Shown: piece after piece, positions 43,299 through 54,036 of the stretch | How the letters are laid out: each line of letters opens with the position of its first letter | How positions within the stretch are numbered: position 1 is the stretch's first letter | Assembly (NCBI RefSeq): GCF_017642925.1 | Contig: NZ_JAEPOL010000008.1 | Coordinates: 62,001-126,000 of the forward strand | DNA length: 64,000 nt | Direction: 5' to 3' | DNA from: Maricaulis sp. | GTDB taxonomy: Bacteria > Pseudomonadota > Alphaproteobacteria > Caulobacterales > Maricaulaceae | Notes under the pieces: model-generated | The model's database searches: none | The model's input: the letters and a program-made list of their open reading frames with translations, nothing else | Told to the model about the DNA's origin: nothing | Program-made: the position numbers and the translations under genes

Positions 43299-44089
43299 TG
43301 AGCGCGACCATTCATCCCACGGCAATTGTCGACCCGGCGGCCCAGCTGGGCGAGGGCGTCGAGATCGGTCCCTTCTCGATCATCGGTCCGAAAGTGAGGC
43401 TGGGCGATCGCGTACGGCTGATGTCGCATGTCACGATTGCCGGCAACACGACGCTGGGCGAGGACTGCGTGCTCTATCCGGGCGTCCATCTCGGCCATCC
43501 GCCGCAGGACTTCAAATACCAGGGCGAGGATACGCGCCTGATCATCGGCAAGCGCAATATCATGCGCGAGAATGTCACCATGCATCCCGGCACCACATTC
43601 GCACGCAGCCAGACGGTTGTGGGCGATGACGGCTATTTCATGGTCGGCTCGCACGTCGCGCACGACTGCATCGTCGGCGACCGGGTCGTGTTCGCCAATT
43701 GCGCGGCCATCGGCGGCGAAACGACGGTGGCCGATCACGTGATCTTGGGCGGCTATGCCGGCATTCACCAGAAGAGCCGGATCGGTCGTCACGCTTTCGT
43801 CGGCGCCATGGCCATGGTGACGGCGGATGTCATCCCCTACGGCTCGGTGATCGGCAATCATGCCCATCTGGCGGGGCTGAACGTGGTCGGGCTGAAGCGC
43901 CGCGGCATGCCGCGCGAGACGCTGCGCGATCTGCGGGCAGCCTATCGCCTGCTGTTTGCCCAGGAGGGCACGTTCGAGGAACGGGTCGACGACGTTGCGC
44001 ACCTCTATCGCGACAATGCACCGGTGATGGAGATCATCGGTTTCATTCGCGAAGACGCAAAACGCTCCGTCTGCATGCCTCATGACTGA
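43298..44089 (+). CDS. lpxA: acyl-ACP--UDP-N-acetylglucosamine O-acyltransferase
   Basis: First step of lipid A synthesis. The 263-aa protein is a left-handed beta-helix starting [22 protein letters not shown], with catalytic His122 in VAHDCIVG and a C-terminal helical domain (LRAAYRLLF). It overlaps lpxI by 8 nt. Confidence 0.97.
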   Translation: MSATIHPTAIVDPAAQLGEGVEIGPFSIIGPKVRLGDRVRLMSHVTIAGNTTLGEDCVLYPGVHLGHPPQDFKYQGEDTRLIIGKRNIMRENVTMHPGTTFARSQTVVGDDGYFMVGSHVAHDCIVGDRVVFANCAAIGGETTVADHVILGGYAGIHQKSRIGRHAFVGAMAMVTADVIPYGSVIGNHAHLAGLNVVGLKRRGMPRETLRDLRAAYRLLFAQEGTFEERVDDVAHLYRDNAPVMEIIGFIREDAKRSVCMPHD

Positions 44090-44939
44090 CACGCAGCATG
44101 CGGCCCCCTGGACCCGTCTCGGCCTGATCGCCGGCGGCGGCGGGCTGCCGCGTGAAATCCTCAATGCGCTCGACCCGCAGTCGGTTCTGGTGATCCGGCT
44201 GAAAGGCTTTGCCGACGATCCCTTCGACGATATCGGGCATGTCGAGCATTCGGTTGGCGAGATCGGAGCGATCACGCGGTCGCTCAAATCGGCCGGATGC
44301 GATGCGGTGTGCTTTGCCGGCTATGTCACACGGCCCGATTTCAAGGCGCTGCGCCTGGACGGGGCCGGGCTAAAACTCCTGCCGCGCGTGCTGGCGGCGG
44401 GGCGCAAGGGCGATGATGCGATCCTGCGCGTAGTGGTCGAGGCGTTCGAGCGCGAAGGCCTGACTGTTGTCGGTGCCGACAGCCTGCTGACCCGGAACCG
44501 TCTGGAGGCGGGGCGTCTGGGGCGGGTCGAGCCGGATGCCAATGCTCAAGCCGATGCCGACAAGGCCATGCATGTGGCCGCCGAGATCGGCCGGCTGGAT
44601 ATCGGTCAGGGCGCCGTCGTTGCCGACGGACTGGTGCTGGCCGTCGAGGCCCAGGAAGGCACAAATGCCATGCTGGAGCGCGTGGCGGGCCTGCCGGCCG
44701 CGCTGCGCGGATCGCCTGATGAGCGCCGCGGTGTGCTCGCCAAACGGCCCAAGCCGATCCAGGAGCGCCGCATCGACATGCCGGTCGTCGGCGTCGACAC
44801 GGTGCGCCTGTGCGATGCGGCGGGACTGGCGGGGATCGTGCTGGAGGCGGGCGGTGCGCTGGTAGTGGATCGCGAGGCGGTGATCCGCGAGCTCGATGCG
44901 CGCGGCCTCTTCCTGGTGGTGAGGGACGCAGAAGCATGA
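44082..44939 (+). CDS. lpxI: UDP-2,3-diacylglucosamine pyrophosphatase LpxI
   Basis: Hydrolyses UDP-2,3-diacylglucosamine to lipid X in the lipid A pathway; LpxI replaces LpxH in alphaproteobacteria. The 285-aa product matches the former DUF1009 family: [40 protein letters not shown] and the C-terminal LPVVGVDTV-like segment ([12 protein letters not shown]). It lies between lpxA and lpxB, and its stop overlaps the lpxB start. Confidence 0.95.
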   Translation: MTDTQHAAPWTRLGLIAGGGGLPREILNALDPQSVLVIRLKGFADDPFDDIGHVEHSVGEIGAITRSLKSAGCDAVCFAGYVTRPDFKALRLDGAGLKLLPRVLAAGRKGDDAILRVVVEAFEREGLTVVGADSLLTRNRLEAGRLGRVEPDANAQADADKAMHVAAEIGRLDIGQGAVVADGLVLAVEAQEGTNAMLERVAGLPAALRGSPDERRGVLAKRPKPIQERRIDMPVVGVDTVRLCDAAGLAGIVLEAGGALVVDREAVIRELDARGLFLVVRDAEA

Positions 44940-46111
44940 CCGGCACGCCGCTCATCTATGTCGTCGCGGTCGAACGCTCCGGCGATCTTCTGGGCGCCGC
45001 CCTGATGCGCTCCCTGCGGACGAAAACCGGTGGTGAGATCCGCTTTGCCGGCATTGGCGGCCGCGCCATGGCCGAGGAAGGCGTGACCTCGGCCATCGCT
45101 ATTTCCGACCTCGCCATTTTTGGCTGGATCGACGGGCTTATGGCCTACAAGCGCGTGAAGGCGGCCGTGGCGGCCAGTGTCGACGACATCCTGCGGGTCA
45201 AGCCCGATGCCGTCGTGCTGATCGACAGCTGGGGCTATACGCTACGCGTGGCCCAGGGCGTGCGGGCGGCCGATCCGTCCATCCGGCTGATCAAATATGT
45301 CGGACCGCAGGTCTTTGCGACACGGCCCGGCCGGGCGGCAACCCTCGCGGCGACGGTCGACCGGCTGCTGACCATTCTCGATTTCGATGCGCCCTATTAC
45401 GAAGCCCACGGCCTGCCGGTGACCTTCGTCGGCAATCCCACGCTGGAACGCCTGGAAGCCGGCGATGGCGCGGCTTTCCGGGCGCGGCATGCTATTGCGG
45501 CCGATGCGCCGGTGCTGACCGTGCTGTTCGGCAGCCGGACATCGGAGATCAGGCGCATGTTCGGGCCGTTTGCCCGGGCGGTTGCACGGCTGCGGGAGCG
45601 CTATCCCGGACTGTCGATCGTCATTCCCGTCGCCGATCCGGTCGAGGCCGATCTGCGCGCCCGGCTGGACAACGCGCGCTGTTTCGACGGTGCCGTCCTG
45701 GTCGAGGAGACCGAGAAGGCCGATGCCTTTGCCGCGGCGGACGCGGCGCTGGCCTGTTCCGGCACCGTGGTGACCGAGCTGGCCACGGCCGGTGTGCCGA
45801 CCGTGACCAGCTATCGGCTGGGCTGGATCACCTGGGCGCTGGCCCGCGCCTTCAACCTGATGAAGGCGAAGTATATCAGCCTGGTGAATATCTCGGCCGA
45901 TGCGGAACTGGTGCCCGAACTCGTTCAGACCCGGGCCACCGGCGCCAATCTGGCAGAGGCGGTCGGCGCCCTGATCGACGATGCCGGACGCCGGGAAAAG
46001 CTTTCGCGCCAACTCGTCGAGACGACCGCCCGCATGCGCGGAGACGGCAAGGCCAGCGACCGGGCCGCCGATGCCGTGCTTGAGACGCTGGACGCGTCCT
46101 CCGGACAATAA
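44936..46111 (+). CDS. lpxB: lipid-A-disaccharide synthase
   Basis: Glycosyltransferase joining lipid X to UDP-diacylglucosamine. The 391-aa product has VAVERSGDLLGAALM at the N-terminus, FGWIDGLMAYKRVK, KYVGPQVFATRPGRA, FVGNPTLE and the C-terminal TSYRLGWITW and VNISADAELVPELVQ segments of the family. The ATG at 44936 overlaps the lpxI stop. It is the last gene of the long plus-strand envelope run, closed by the terminator after it. Confidence 0.95.
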   Translation: MTGTPLIYVVAVERSGDLLGAALMRSLRTKTGGEIRFAGIGGRAMAEEGVTSAIAISDLAIFGWIDGLMAYKRVKAAVAASVDDILRVKPDAVVLIDSWGYTLRVAQGVRAADPSIRLIKYVGPQVFATRPGRAATLAATVDRLLTILDFDAPYYEAHGLPVTFVGNPTLERLEAGDGAAFRARHAIAADAPVLTVLFGSRTSEIRRMFGPFARAVARLRERYPGLSIVIPVADPVEADLRARLDNARCFDGAVLVEETEKADAFAAADAALACSGTVVTELATAGVPTVTSYRLGWITWALARAFNLMKAKYISLVNISADAELVPELVQTRATGANLAEAVGALIDDAGRREKLSRQLVETTARMRGDGKASDRAADAVLETLDASSGQ

Positions 46112-46113
46112 AA

Positions 46114-46139
46114 AAGGCCGCTCCGGAGAGCGGCCTTTT
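46114..46139. terminator. bidirectional terminator between lpxB and gltA
   Basis: A 10-bp stem AAGGCCGCTC/GAGCGGCCTT with loop CGGA, with A's on the left and T's on the right. It can end lpxB transcription on the plus strand and gltA on the minus strand. Confidence 0.88.
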
Positions 46140-46159
46140 CTGTGCAGGAACTCCAGCGT

Positions 46160-47467
46160 TTAGCGCTTGGAGAAATCCACATAATCGCGCGGCGTGGCGC
46201 CGGTGAAGAGCTGGCGCGGACGGCCGATCTTCTGGGACGGATCCTCGACCATTTCGGTCCATTGCGCGATCCAGCCGACGGTGCGGGCCAGGGCGAACAG
46301 AACGGTGAACATCTCGGTCGGGAAGCCCATCGCCTTCAGCGTGATGCCCGAATAGAAGTCGATATTCGGATAGAGCTTTTTCTCGACAAAGTAGTCGTCT
46401 TCCAGCGCGATGCGCTCCAGCTCCATGGCGACCTGCAGGGTCGGATCGTTGCGCACGCCCAGCTCGTCGAGCACCTGGTGGCAGGTGTCGCGCATGACTT
46501 TCGCGCGCGGGTCGTAATTCTTGTAGACCCGGTGACCGAAGCCCATCAGGCGGAACGGATCGTCCTTGTCCTTGGCGCGCTTCACATATTCCGGAATCTT
46601 GTCGACCGAGCCGATCTGGTTGAGCATGTTCAGCGCGGCTTCGTTCGCACCGCCATGCGCCGGGCCCCACAGCGAGGCGATGCCCGAAGCGATACAGGCG
46701 AACGGATTGGCACCGGACGAACCGGCCAGGCGTACCGTGGAGGTCGACGCATTCTGCTCGTGGTCGGCGTGCAGGATGAAGATCTTGTCCATCGCCTTGG
46801 CGAGCACGTCCGAGCCCTTGTAGTCCTCGGCCGGCACGGCAAAGCACTGACGCAGGAAATTCCCGGCATAGTCCATGTCGTTGCGCGGGCTGATGAAGGG
46901 CTGGCCGATGGAGTATTTGTAGGCGCGGGCCGCGATCGTCGGCATCTTGGCGATCATGCGGTGCGACGCGATGGTGCGTGCCTCCGGATCGTTGATGTCG
47001 GTCGAGTCGTGGTAGAAAGCCGACAGCGCGCCGACCGTGCCAACCATGATGGCCATCGGGTGGGCATCACGGCGGAAGCCGCGGAAGAACTGGTCGAACT
47101 GGTCGTGCAGCATGGAATGCCGGCGGATCGTCCAGTCGAAATTCTCGAACTCGTCGGCCTTGGGCAGCTCACCGTGCAGCAGCAGGTAGCAGACCTCCAT
47201 GAAGTTGGAGCTCTCGGCCAGCTGGTCGATCGGGTAACCGCGGTAGAGCAGGGTGCCTTCGCCACCGTCGATATAAGTGATCTGGCTTTCACAGCTCGCC
47301 GTCGAGGTGAAGCCCGGGTCGAAGGTGAACAGGCCGGTTTCCGCATAGAGTTTGCGGATGTCGATCACATCCGGGCCGATCTCGCCGCTCAGCACCGGCA
47401 GGTCAACGGACTTGCCGTTATACGAGAGCGTGGCCGTCCCGTTCGGTTTGGCTTTGTTTTCCATCAC
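46160..47467 (-). CDS. gltA: citrate synthase
   Basis: First enzyme of the citric acid cycle. The 435-aa product is the hexameric proteobacterial type, with [16 protein letters not shown], the catalytic-site His in [27 protein letters not shown] and [16 protein letters not shown]. It follows gltX after 24 nt on the same strand and is probably co-transcribed. The shared terminator lies 20 nt after its stop. Confidence 0.97.
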   Translation of the reverse strand: MMENKAKPNGTATLSYNGKSVDLPVLSGEIGPDVIDIRKLYAETGLFTFDPGFTSTASCESQITYIDGGEGTLLYRGYPIDQLAESSNFMEVCYLLLHGELPKADEFENFDWTIRRHSMLHDQFDQFFRGFRRDAHPMAIMVGTVGALSAFYHDSTDINDPEARTIASHRMIAKMPTIAARAYKYSIGQPFISPRNDMDYAGNFLRQCFAVPAEDYKGSDVLAKAMDKIFILHADHEQNASTSTVRLAGSSGANPFACIASGIASLWGPAHGGANEAALNMLNQIGSVDKIPEYVKRAKDKDDPFRLMGFGHRVYKNYDPRAKVMRDTCHQVLDELGVRNDPTLQVAMELERIALEDDYFVEKKLYPNIDFYSGITLKAMGFPTEMFTVLFALARTVGWIAQWTEMVEDPSQKIGRPRQLFTGATPRDYVDFSKR

Positions 47468-47491
47468 GTCATCCCCTAGGTTCGCGGCCGC

Positions 47492-48922
47492 TTACGCGTC
47501 CGCCATCATCTGGTCCTTGATCCGATCGAGCGCTTCGCCGCGGCCCAGGAAGGCCATGACAAGCGACAGATCGGGGGCGGGGGCCCCGCCGGTCAGGGCC
47601 GCACGCAGCGGCTGCCCGACCTTGCCGAAACCGACCTCCTCGGCTTCGGCGAAATTCTTCAGTTCTGCGGCCAGCGCCTCGTCCGTCCAGCCATCCAGAT
47701 CGCTCAGACGGGTGAAGAGCCGGTAAAGACGCTGCCGGGCTTCGTCGTCCAAGGGTTTGGCGGCCTTGCCTTCCAAGTGGAACGGGCGGGGTTTGAGCAA
47801 GAAATAGCTCTGCCGGGCGAGTTCTTCCAGTGTCGCTGCCCGGGTCTTCAGAACCGGCATGGCGGCCAGAAGTCGCTCACGCGTTATCTGGGGATCGTCG
47901 ATGCGGTCTTCAAGCACATCGAGGAAGGGCGTCACCAGTTCGACCAGCCGCGCGTCGCCGGCGCGGGCGATATGTTGCCCGTTGATATGGTTCAGCTTGT
48001 CCAGGTCCATGCGGGCCGGCGCCTTGTTCAGCCCGTCCAGCGTGAAGGCGGCAATTGCCTCCTCGTCACTGAAGATTTCCTGGTCGCCACGGGCCCAGCC
48101 CAGACGCAGCAGGTAGTTGCGCAGGCCTTCGGGCAGATAGCCCATGTCGCGATAGGCTTCCGCGCCCAGCGCGCCATGGCGCTTGGACAGCTTTTTGCCG
48201 TCCTGGCCGTGGATCAGCGGCACATGGGCGAAGACCGGGCGGTCCCAGCCCAGCGCGTCATAGATCTGGCTCTGGCGGCCGCCATTTACCAGATGGTCGT
48301 CGCCGCGCACGATGTGGGTGATGCCCATATCGTGATCGTCGACCACGACAGCGAGGTTATAGGTCGGGCTGCCGTCCGAGCGCAGCAGGATCAGATCGTC
48401 GAATTCCTTGGCAGCCCAGCGCACCGTGCCCTGCACCGCATCTTCCAGTACGACATCGCTGTCCGGTGCACGGAAGCGCACGACGAAGGGCGTGTCGGCG
48501 GGCGCGTCACTGGCCGGGCGGTCGCGCCAGGGCGAGCGCAGGGCACGGCCCTCGGCAAAGGCCTGGTCGCGCAGCGCCTGCACCTCTTCTGTCGTGCAAT
48601 AGCATTTGAAGGCCTTGCCGGCGGCCAGCAGCTCGTCGACGACCTCGACATGGCGCGGGGCGCGCTCGAACTGGGAAACGGCATCGCCGTCCCAGTCCAG
48701 GCCCATCCAGGTCAGCCCCTCCAGGATCGCGTCGATCGCGGCCTGGGTCGAACGGGCGCGATCGGTATCCTCGATGCGAAGATAGAAGGCGCCGCCGTGA
48801 TGGCGGGCGAAGAGCCAGTTGAAAAGCGCGGTACGGGCGCCGCCAATATGCAGGAAGCCCGTCGGCGACGGGGCGAAGCGGGTGCGAATGGGGTTGTCGT
48901 TGTTTTGCACGTGCGAATTCAT
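47492..48922 (-). CDS. gltX: glutamyl-tRNA synthetase
   Basis: Charges tRNA-Glu. The 476-aa class I enzyme has the HIGH-type motif in SPTGFLHIGGAR (25-28), and KLSKRHG near residue 243 as the KMSKS motif. The gene is divergent from comEC with a 70-bp gap that must hold both promoters. gltA follows downstream. Confidence 0.96.
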   Translation of the reverse strand: MNSHVQNNDNPIRTRFAPSPTGFLHIGGARTALFNWLFARHHGGAFYLRIEDTDRARSTQAAIDAILEGLTWMGLDWDGDAVSQFERAPRHVEVVDELLAAGKAFKCYCTTEEVQALRDQAFAEGRALRSPWRDRPASDAPADTPFVVRFRAPDSDVVLEDAVQGTVRWAAKEFDDLILLRSDGSPTYNLAVVVDDHDMGITHIVRGDDHLVNGGRQSQIYDALGWDRPVFAHVPLIHGQDGKKLSKRHGALGAEAYRDMGYLPEGLRNYLLRLGWARGDQEIFSDEEAIAAFTLDGLNKAPARMDLDKLNHINGQHIARAGDARLVELVTPFLDVLEDRIDDPQITRERLLAAMPVLKTRAATLEELARQSYFLLKPRPFHLEGKAAKPLDDEARQRLYRLFTRLSDLDGWTDEALAAELKNFAEAEEVGFGKVGQPLRAALTGGAPAPDLSLVMAFLGRGEALDRIKDQMMADA

Positions 48923-48992
48923 GCTGCGCTGCGGAAAGGGAAAGTCGTGTTAGCATGAATATCAGCTTTTGCGATAGACCGAAGGCTGCTTC

Positions 48993-51110
48993 GTGCTTCA
49001 CCTCGCCGCAAGCCTGCCCCGACCGGCGGCAGGCCGCTTTAAAAAACCGGTATTGAGCACTGGGACTGAAAACTATTTCAGTCCTGCGATCCTCTTCGCG
49101 CTCGGGCTGGCGGCGGGCGCAATTCTCGCACTTGTGACCCCGCTGTCCGCCGGCGTGCCGGCGGTTGCCGGTATTGTCCTGGCTGCAGGTATCGCCGTGA
49201 CATGGCGCGGTCCTGACCGGTACCGGCGTTTCGCCCTGCTGACGGCCGTCTTCGCCGCGGGGCTTGTGGCGGGGCAGATGCGGACCGAAGCGCGGATCGA
49301 CGGCGCCGAGGCCATTCCCGCGATCGATACACGCGACAATGCGGTGCCGCTGACCGGCTGGCTGGGCGCGATCGAGCGCAGCGGCAGTGGCCGGCAAAGG
49401 CTGGTGATCCGGGTTCCGGCAATAGATGAGAGGCCGGCTTATTCCGTGCGGGTTCTGGGCGATCCTGGGGACTTGCGGCCGGGCGATCCGGTTTCGGTGG
49501 AGGCGGTGCTGTCGCCGCCGCGGCCCGCCGCGATGCCTGGCGGCTATGATTTCGCCTTTCACGCCTTCTTCGCCCGGATCGCGGCAACCGGCTATGCCGT
49601 CGCACCGGCGCAGCCGGCGCCGGATCTTGCGGCCGATGGCGTACAGCGCTGGATCGCGCAACTGCGCTGGCGGATGGCTGAACGGATTGCGCGGCAGGTT
49701 CCGGGCCGGTCCGGCGCGCTCGCGGCGGCTCTCCTGACGGGTGACCGTTCGCGGCTGGATCCGGCAGATGTCGACGCTCTGCGCAGTGCGGGGCTGGGGC
49801 ATATGTTGGCGATTTCCGGCATGCATATGGGGCTGTTCGCGGGCGGGGTGTTCTTTGCCGTGCGCATGATGGCCGCGGGCCTGGGCGGCTGGTCGCGGCG
49901 TCACGACCCTGCTGTTCCGGCGGCGCTTGCGGCCCTGATCGCTGCCGCGCTCTATCTCGCCGTGTCGGGCGGGGCCATCCCGACCCAGCGGGCCTTCATC
50001 ATGACGGTCTCGGCGCTGGGCGCGGTTCTGGCCCGGCGGCGTGTGCTCTCCTTCCATACGCTGGCGATCGCGATGACGGCCGTTCTGCTGCTGACGCCGG
50101 AAGCCGTCGTCACGCCGGGTTTCCAGATGTCCTTTGCCGCTGTGGCCGCGCTCATCGCCGCGGCGCAGGTCTGGCAGGCAAAACGCCCGCCGCCGGCACC
50201 GCTCGATCCGGGGCGCGGCCTGCGGCAATTCTTTGGCGGGCTGGGCATGACCAGTCTTGTCGCCGGTGTCGCGACATCGGGCTTCGCCGCCTTTCACTTC
50301 CACCGGATCGCGGCCTGGGGGCTGATCGGCAATCTCATCGTCATGCCGGTCTTCACCCTGCTGGTGATGCCGGCCGGTGTGCTGGCGCTCTTCCTGATGC
50401 CGCTCGGACTGGATGCCGTGCCGCTCGCCGTCATGGGATGGGGGCTCGATCTGGTCCTGACACTGGCCCACATGGTGGCGGACTGGCCGGGTGCGGAACG
50501 CGCGATACCGTCCGCGCCGGGATGGGTGCTGGCGCTTTATGGCTGCGGATTTGCAATTGCCTGTGCGGCGCGGGGGCTGTGGCGGGCGCCCGGCATCGGC
50601 GTGATGCTGGTCGCGATGGCGATCTGGGCGACAGGTCCGCGGCCCGACCTCTTCGTTACCCGAGACGGCGTGGTGCTGGCGCAGGGCGAGGACGCGGCGG
50701 GCTGGGCGATCAGCGACCGCCGGCGCAGCCGCTTTCCGGTGCGGGTCTTCCTCGAGGCCGAGGGCGAGCGCGAGCGGCCGGACCGTCTGGTACTGGCCTG
50801 CGACGACACCGGATGTGCCGGGCGCACGCCGGGCGGTACCGTGTTCACCTTGCTCGAGGAACTCGACAGCCTGGCGGAGGACTGCCGGCTGGCCGGGCTG
50901 ATCGTGACAAGGTTGAGCATTCCGGAACACCGGATCCGCACCTGTGCTGCCCGTGTCATCGACGGCGGCGTTCTGGCACGGCAGGGCGGGGCGCTGATCC
51001 GGGAAGCGGCGAGTGGCGAGCTCGTCATCCGCCACGTCCTGCCGCGCGATACGCGCTTGCCCTGGCATGCGCGCCGGACGACGGGACCCGAGCATGTCAG
51101 ATGGAACTGA
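48993..51110 (+). CDS. comEC: ComEC/Rec2 family competence protein
   Basis: Predicted inner-membrane DNA-uptake channel. The 705-aa product has an N-terminal helical/OB-like region (DUF4131 type, to about 220) and then the Competence domain with many helices, including LLTGDRSRLDPADVDALRSAGLGHMLAISGMHMGL. The C-terminal metallo-beta-lactamase-like part is short and seems to lack the HxHxDH site, as in many alphaproteobacterial forms. The GTG start at 48993 is a best guess. Adjacency to lexA and gltX is conserved in the class. It implies DNA-uptake potential, not proven competence. Confidence 0.9.
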   Translation: MLHLAASLPRPAAGRFKKPVLSTGTENYFSPAILFALGLAAGAILALVTPLSAGVPAVAGIVLAAGIAVTWRGPDRYRRFALLTAVFAAGLVAGQMRTEARIDGAEAIPAIDTRDNAVPLTGWLGAIERSGSGRQRLVIRVPAIDERPAYSVRVLGDPGDLRPGDPVSVEAVLSPPRPAAMPGGYDFAFHAFFARIAATGYAVAPAQPAPDLAADGVQRWIAQLRWRMAERIARQVPGRSGALAAALLTGDRSRLDPADVDALRSAGLGHMLAISGMHMGLFAGGVFFAVRMMAAGLGGWSRRHDPAVPAALAALIAAALYLAVSGGAIPTQRAFIMTVSALGAVLARRRVLSFHTLAIAMTAVLLLTPEAVVTPGFQMSFAAVAALIAAAQVWQAKRPPPAPLDPGRGLRQFFGGLGMTSLVAGVATSGFAAFHFHRIAAWGLIGNLIVMPVFTLLVMPAGVLALFLMPLGLDAVPLAVMGWGLDLVLTLAHMVADWPGAERAIPSAPGWVLALYGCGFAIACAARGLWRAPGIGVMLVAMAIWATGPRPDLFVTRDGVVLAQGEDAAGWAISDRRRSRFPVRVFLEAEGERERPDRLVLACDDTGCAGRTPGGTVFTLLEELDSLAEDCRLAGLIVTRLSIPEHRIRTCAARVIDGGVLARQGGALIREAASGELVIRHVLPRDTRLPWHARRTTGPEHVRWN

Positions 51111-51412
51111 GAGGGCAGCCCGAACGGCAATGGCCGGCAAATGGCGCCTCGGTCTGCGCGAGACGGACAGATAAAGGCCACCACAGGCCGTGACTGGCGA
51201 GCCCCGTCAGTATCCGGCGACCAGTTGGCATAAACAGTATTCGTTGAAGTCTGTTATCGACCGTGCCGAAGCGAGCCTCGCAGCCTGCTTCAGCAGCGCT
51301 CGTGGAAAGCCCGGCGGATCATCACGCCGGCAAGATCAGAACGTCACACAGATCAGCCTCCCGGCTGCACTCGCAGTCCGGAAAGCAGCGCCAGGAACAG
51401 GCGCTCGCCCCG
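51111..51412. other. 302-bp intergenic region between comEC and lexA
   Basis: The 3' ends of comEC and lexA face each other here. Apart from the weak lexA terminator at its right end I see no credible gene. Short open frames cross it but have no ribosome site or recognisable product. Confidence 0.5.
51382..51405 (-). terminator. weak candidate lexA terminator
   Basis: On the minus strand a six-base stem AGCGCC/GGCGCT with a seven-base loop is followed by GCTTTC, starting a few bases after the lexA stop. The T-run is short. Confidence 0.35.
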
Positions 51413-52108
51413 TCAGTGATACTTGCGGATCAGGCCGACCAGCAGACCCTGAACCTTGACCCGGTCGGGGCCGAAGATCCGGGTTTCGTATTCCGGATTG
51501 GCCGCTTCCAGGGCGATCGAGCCGCCCTTTTTGCGCAGGCGCTTCAGCGTGGCTTCCTCGTCATCGACCAGCGCCACGACGATATCGCCGGTATCGGCAG
51601 ATTCGCAGCGGCGGATCAGAACGGTGTCGCCGTCCAGAATACCGGCCTCGATCATCGAGTCGCCCTTGACCTCGAGCGCGAAATGCTCGCCGCCGCGGAT
51701 CATGTCCGCCGGGATGGGCAGGCGGTCGGTCTCGTGCTGGATCGCGGAGATCGGCACGCCAGCCGCGATGCGGCCAAGCACAGGGATTTCCACCGTGGTT
51801 TCGCGCTCGCTGTCTTCCGGCTTGTTGAAATTGGCACGCACGACATTGGGGCCAAGATCGCCCGACGGCACCGGCGCCTTTGCGCTGGCGGCGGATTCGG
51901 GGAGTTTGAGCACTTCCAGGGCGCGGGCCCGGTGCGGCAGGCGCCGGATGAAACCGCGCTCTTCCAGCGCTGTGATCAGCCGGTGCACGCCGGATTTCGA
52001 GGCCAGCTGCAGCGCCGCTTTCATCTCGTCGAAGGAGGGCGACACGCCCGTTTCCTTGATCCGCTTGTGGATGAAGAGCAGGAGTTCGTTCTGTTTCCGG
52101 GTCAGCAC
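51413..52108 (-). CDS. lexA: LexA repressor
   Basis: Repressor of the SOS regulon, inactivated by RecA-stimulated self-cleavage. The 231-aa product has an N-terminal winged helix ([15 protein letters not shown] to about residue 70), the cleavage site Ala116-Gly117 (RIAAGVP), catalytic Ser151 ([10 protein letters not shown]) and Lys189 (EATLKRL). The start is GTG at 52108, with GAGGG upstream. Its promoter has a LexA operator, so it is self-regulated. The same repressor should control the microgene at 27641-27736. Confidence 0.97.
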   Translation of the reverse strand: MLTRKQNELLLFIHKRIKETGVSPSFDEMKAALQLASKSGVHRLITALEERGFIRRLPHRARALEVLKLPESAASAKAPVPSGDLGPNVVRANFNKPEDSERETTVEIPVLGRIAAGVPISAIQHETDRLPIPADMIRGGEHFALEVKGDSMIEAGILDGDTVLIRRCESADTGDIVVALVDDEEATLKRLRKKGGSIALEAANPEYETRIFGPDRVKVQGLLVGLIRKYH

Positions 52109-52176
52109 GGCAGGCCCTCGTCTGGACGAATCCCGACACGATTCACGCCGGGAACAAATCAGGAATTCTGCCGTTT

Positions 52177-52191
52177 GTTCTACAAGTGTTC
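52177..52191. promoter_or_regulatory. LexA operator of lexA
   Basis: GTTC-TACAAGT-GTTC on the plus strand, a perfect alphaproteobacterial LexA site. One GTTC is the complement of the GAAC in the -10 hexamer. A degenerate second site (GAAC-N7-GAAT) lies at 52152-52166, closer to the gene. Confidence 0.88.
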
Positions 52192-52205
52192 CCGATGCGC
52201 GTCAA
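52177..52205 (-). promoter_or_regulatory. lexA promoter
   Basis: On the minus strand: TTGACG (52205-52200), 17-bp spacer, TAGAAC (52182-52177), start near 52170, leader of about 62 nt. The -35 overlaps the trpC stop codon, so lexA can be transcribed on its own as well as from upstream. The hexamers are identical to those at 27582-27610. Confidence 0.72.
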
Positions 52206-53014
52206 GCGTCACCGGGCGGGGTCATGAGGGCACGGGTCGCGGCTGCGACATCCTCCTGGCGCATCAGGCTCTCGCCGACCAGGAGTGCCCGGGCGCCGGC
52301 CCGCTGCAGGCGGCGCGCGTCCTCGGGCGTGAAAATGCCGCTTTCGCCAACCAGGAAACGCCCGGAGCCGACATGCGGGGCGAGACGTTCGAAGGTCTCC
52401 AGCGAGGTCTCGAACGTACGCAGATTGCGGTTGTTGATGCCGACCAGCGGGGCGTTGAGATCGAGCGCGCGCTCCATCTCGGCATCATCATGGACTTCGA
52501 CGAGGACATCCATGCTCCAGCGTTCGGCCTCGTCGGAGAGGCGCCGGGCCGTATCGTCGTCGACGGCGGCGAGAATCACCAGAATCGCATCGGCCCCCAG
52601 CATGCGCGCTTCGGCGACCTGATAGGGGTCGTACATGAAGTCCTTGCGCAGGGCGGGCAGGGCGACCGCATCGCGGGCCGCGCCAAGAAAGGCGTCGGCA
52701 CCCTGGAAGCTGGGACCGTCGGTGAGAACGGACAGGCAGGTCGCACCGCCGGCCTCATAGGCGCGGGCGAGGGCAGGCGGATCGAAATCGGCGCGGATCA
52801 GCCCCTTGGAGGGGCTGGCCTTCTTGATCTCGGCGATGAGGCCCAGCCCGTCCGTGCGGGCGGCGGCTTTCAGCGCCTCGAGAAAACCGCGCACCGGTGC
52901 GGCGTCGCGGGCTTTTGCCTCGATCTCGGCAAGCGGATGCTCGGACTTGCAGGCCTCGATATGGGCGCGCTTGTAGGTGCCGATGCGGGCGAGGGTGTCG
53001 GGTGTGTCGGTCAT
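52202..53014 (-). CDS. trpC: indole-3-glycerol phosphate synthase
   Basis: Fourth step of tryptophan synthesis from chorismate. The 270-aa TIM-barrel protein has [11 protein letters not shown] at 61-71, [23 protein letters not shown] and [12 protein letters not shown]. It starts 2 nt after trpD. In many alphaproteobacteria moaC and moeA lie between trpC and lexA; here lexA follows directly. Confidence 0.96.
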   Translation of the reverse strand: MTDTPDTLARIGTYKRAHIEACKSEHPLAEIEAKARDAAPVRGFLEALKAAARTDGLGLIAEIKKASPSKGLIRADFDPPALARAYEAGGATCLSVLTDGPSFQGADAFLGAARDAVALPALRKDFMYDPYQVAEARMLGADAILVILAAVDDDTARRLSDEAERWSMDVLVEVHDDAEMERALDLNAPLVGINNRNLRTFETSLETFERLAPHVGSGRFLVGESGIFTPEDARRLQRAGARALLVGESLMRQEDVAAATRALMTPPGDA

Positions 53015-53016
53015 GG

Positions 53017-54036
53017 TCAGGCGTCGCCCCGGGAAATGGCAATCATACGGTCGAGCGTGGTGCGGGCGCGGCCGTCGTCAAGGGCTGCGGCTGCCAGGCC
53101 GGCGCCCTCGGCAATGGTCGCCGCCTTGCCCGCCACCAGAAGGGCGGCGCCGGCATTGAGCATGACGATATCGCGGAACGGCCCGGTCTCGCCGTCGAGC
53201 AGGCGGTTGATGGCGGCCGCATTATAGGCCGGGTCGCCGCCGCGCAGGTCCTCCTCGGATGCCAGCGCAATGCCGGCTTCGCCCGGGTGGAAATCGAACG
53301 TGTCGATCCGGCCCTGGCGCAGTTCGGCGATATGGGTGGATGCGGTCGTGGTGATCTCGTCCATCCCGTCGGCGCCGCAGATGACCAGCGCGTGTTCGCA
53401 GCCCAGATCGCGCAGCGCCTCGGCCATGGGGACCAGCCAGCGCCGGTGATAGACGCCCAGCAATTGCCGCTTCACGCCGGCCGGGTTGGAGAGCGGTCCC
53501 AGCAGGTTGAACACCGTGCGCACGCCCAGGGCCTGCCGGGCCGGGCCGACATGGCGGACGGCGGAATGGTGCGCCGGAGCGAAGAGGAAGCCGGCGCCGG
53601 CCTCGTTCAGCGAGCGCTCGACGCGTTCCGTGCCGCAATCCAGATCGAACCCGAGGGCGGCCAGCACGTCGGAGGAGCCGGATTTGGAGGAGGCGGCACG
53701 GTTGCCATGCTTGGCGACAATGGCGCCGGCACCGGCGGCCACGATCGCGGCGGCGGTGGAGATATTATAGGCGCCCTTGCCATCGCCGCCCGTGCCGCAG
53801 GTATCGATGGCGCCCTCCGGCGCTGTGATACGGGTCATCCGGGCGCGCATGACCCGGGCCCCGGCCGCGATATCGGCGGGGGTTTCGCCCTGGGCCGCCA
53901 GGCCGATCAGGAAGCCGGCAATCGCCGGATCGGAGGCTTCGCCATCCATCAGCTCGGCAAAGGCGCCGGCAATGGCGTCATGGGACGGGCGTTCGGCCCG
54001 GCTGAAGGCCTGGAGGCAGGTCGACAGAAAACGCAT
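53017..54036 (-). CDS. trpD: anthranilate phosphoribosyltransferase
   Basis: Transfers phosphoribose to anthranilate. The 339-aa product has the PRPP-binding DTCGTGGDG at 78-86, [17 protein letters not shown] and the later GADGMDEIT segment. It follows trpG after an unusually long gap of 270 nt on the same strand. Confidence 0.96.
   Translation of the reverse strand: MRFLSTCLQAFSRAERPSHDAIAGAFAELMDGEASDPAIAGFLIGLAAQGETPADIAAGARVMRARMTRITAPEGAIDTCGTGGDGKGAYNISTAAAIVAAGAGAIVAKHGNRAASSKSGSSDVLAALGFDLDCGTERVERSLNEAGAGFLFAPAHHSAVRHVGPARQALGVRTVFNLLGPLSNPAGVKRQLLGVYHRRWLVPMAEALRDLGCEHALVICGADGMDEITTTASTHIAELRQGRIDTFDFHPGEAGIALASEEDLRGGDPAYNAAAINRLLDGETGPFRDIVMLNAGAALLVAGKAATIAEGAGLAAAALDDGRARTTLDRMIAISRGDA

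Noticed and set aside
51190-51459. An 89-codon plus-strand frame between comEC and lexA
   Set aside because: It runs into lexA on the other strand, lacks a ribosome site, and its product has no recognisable features.
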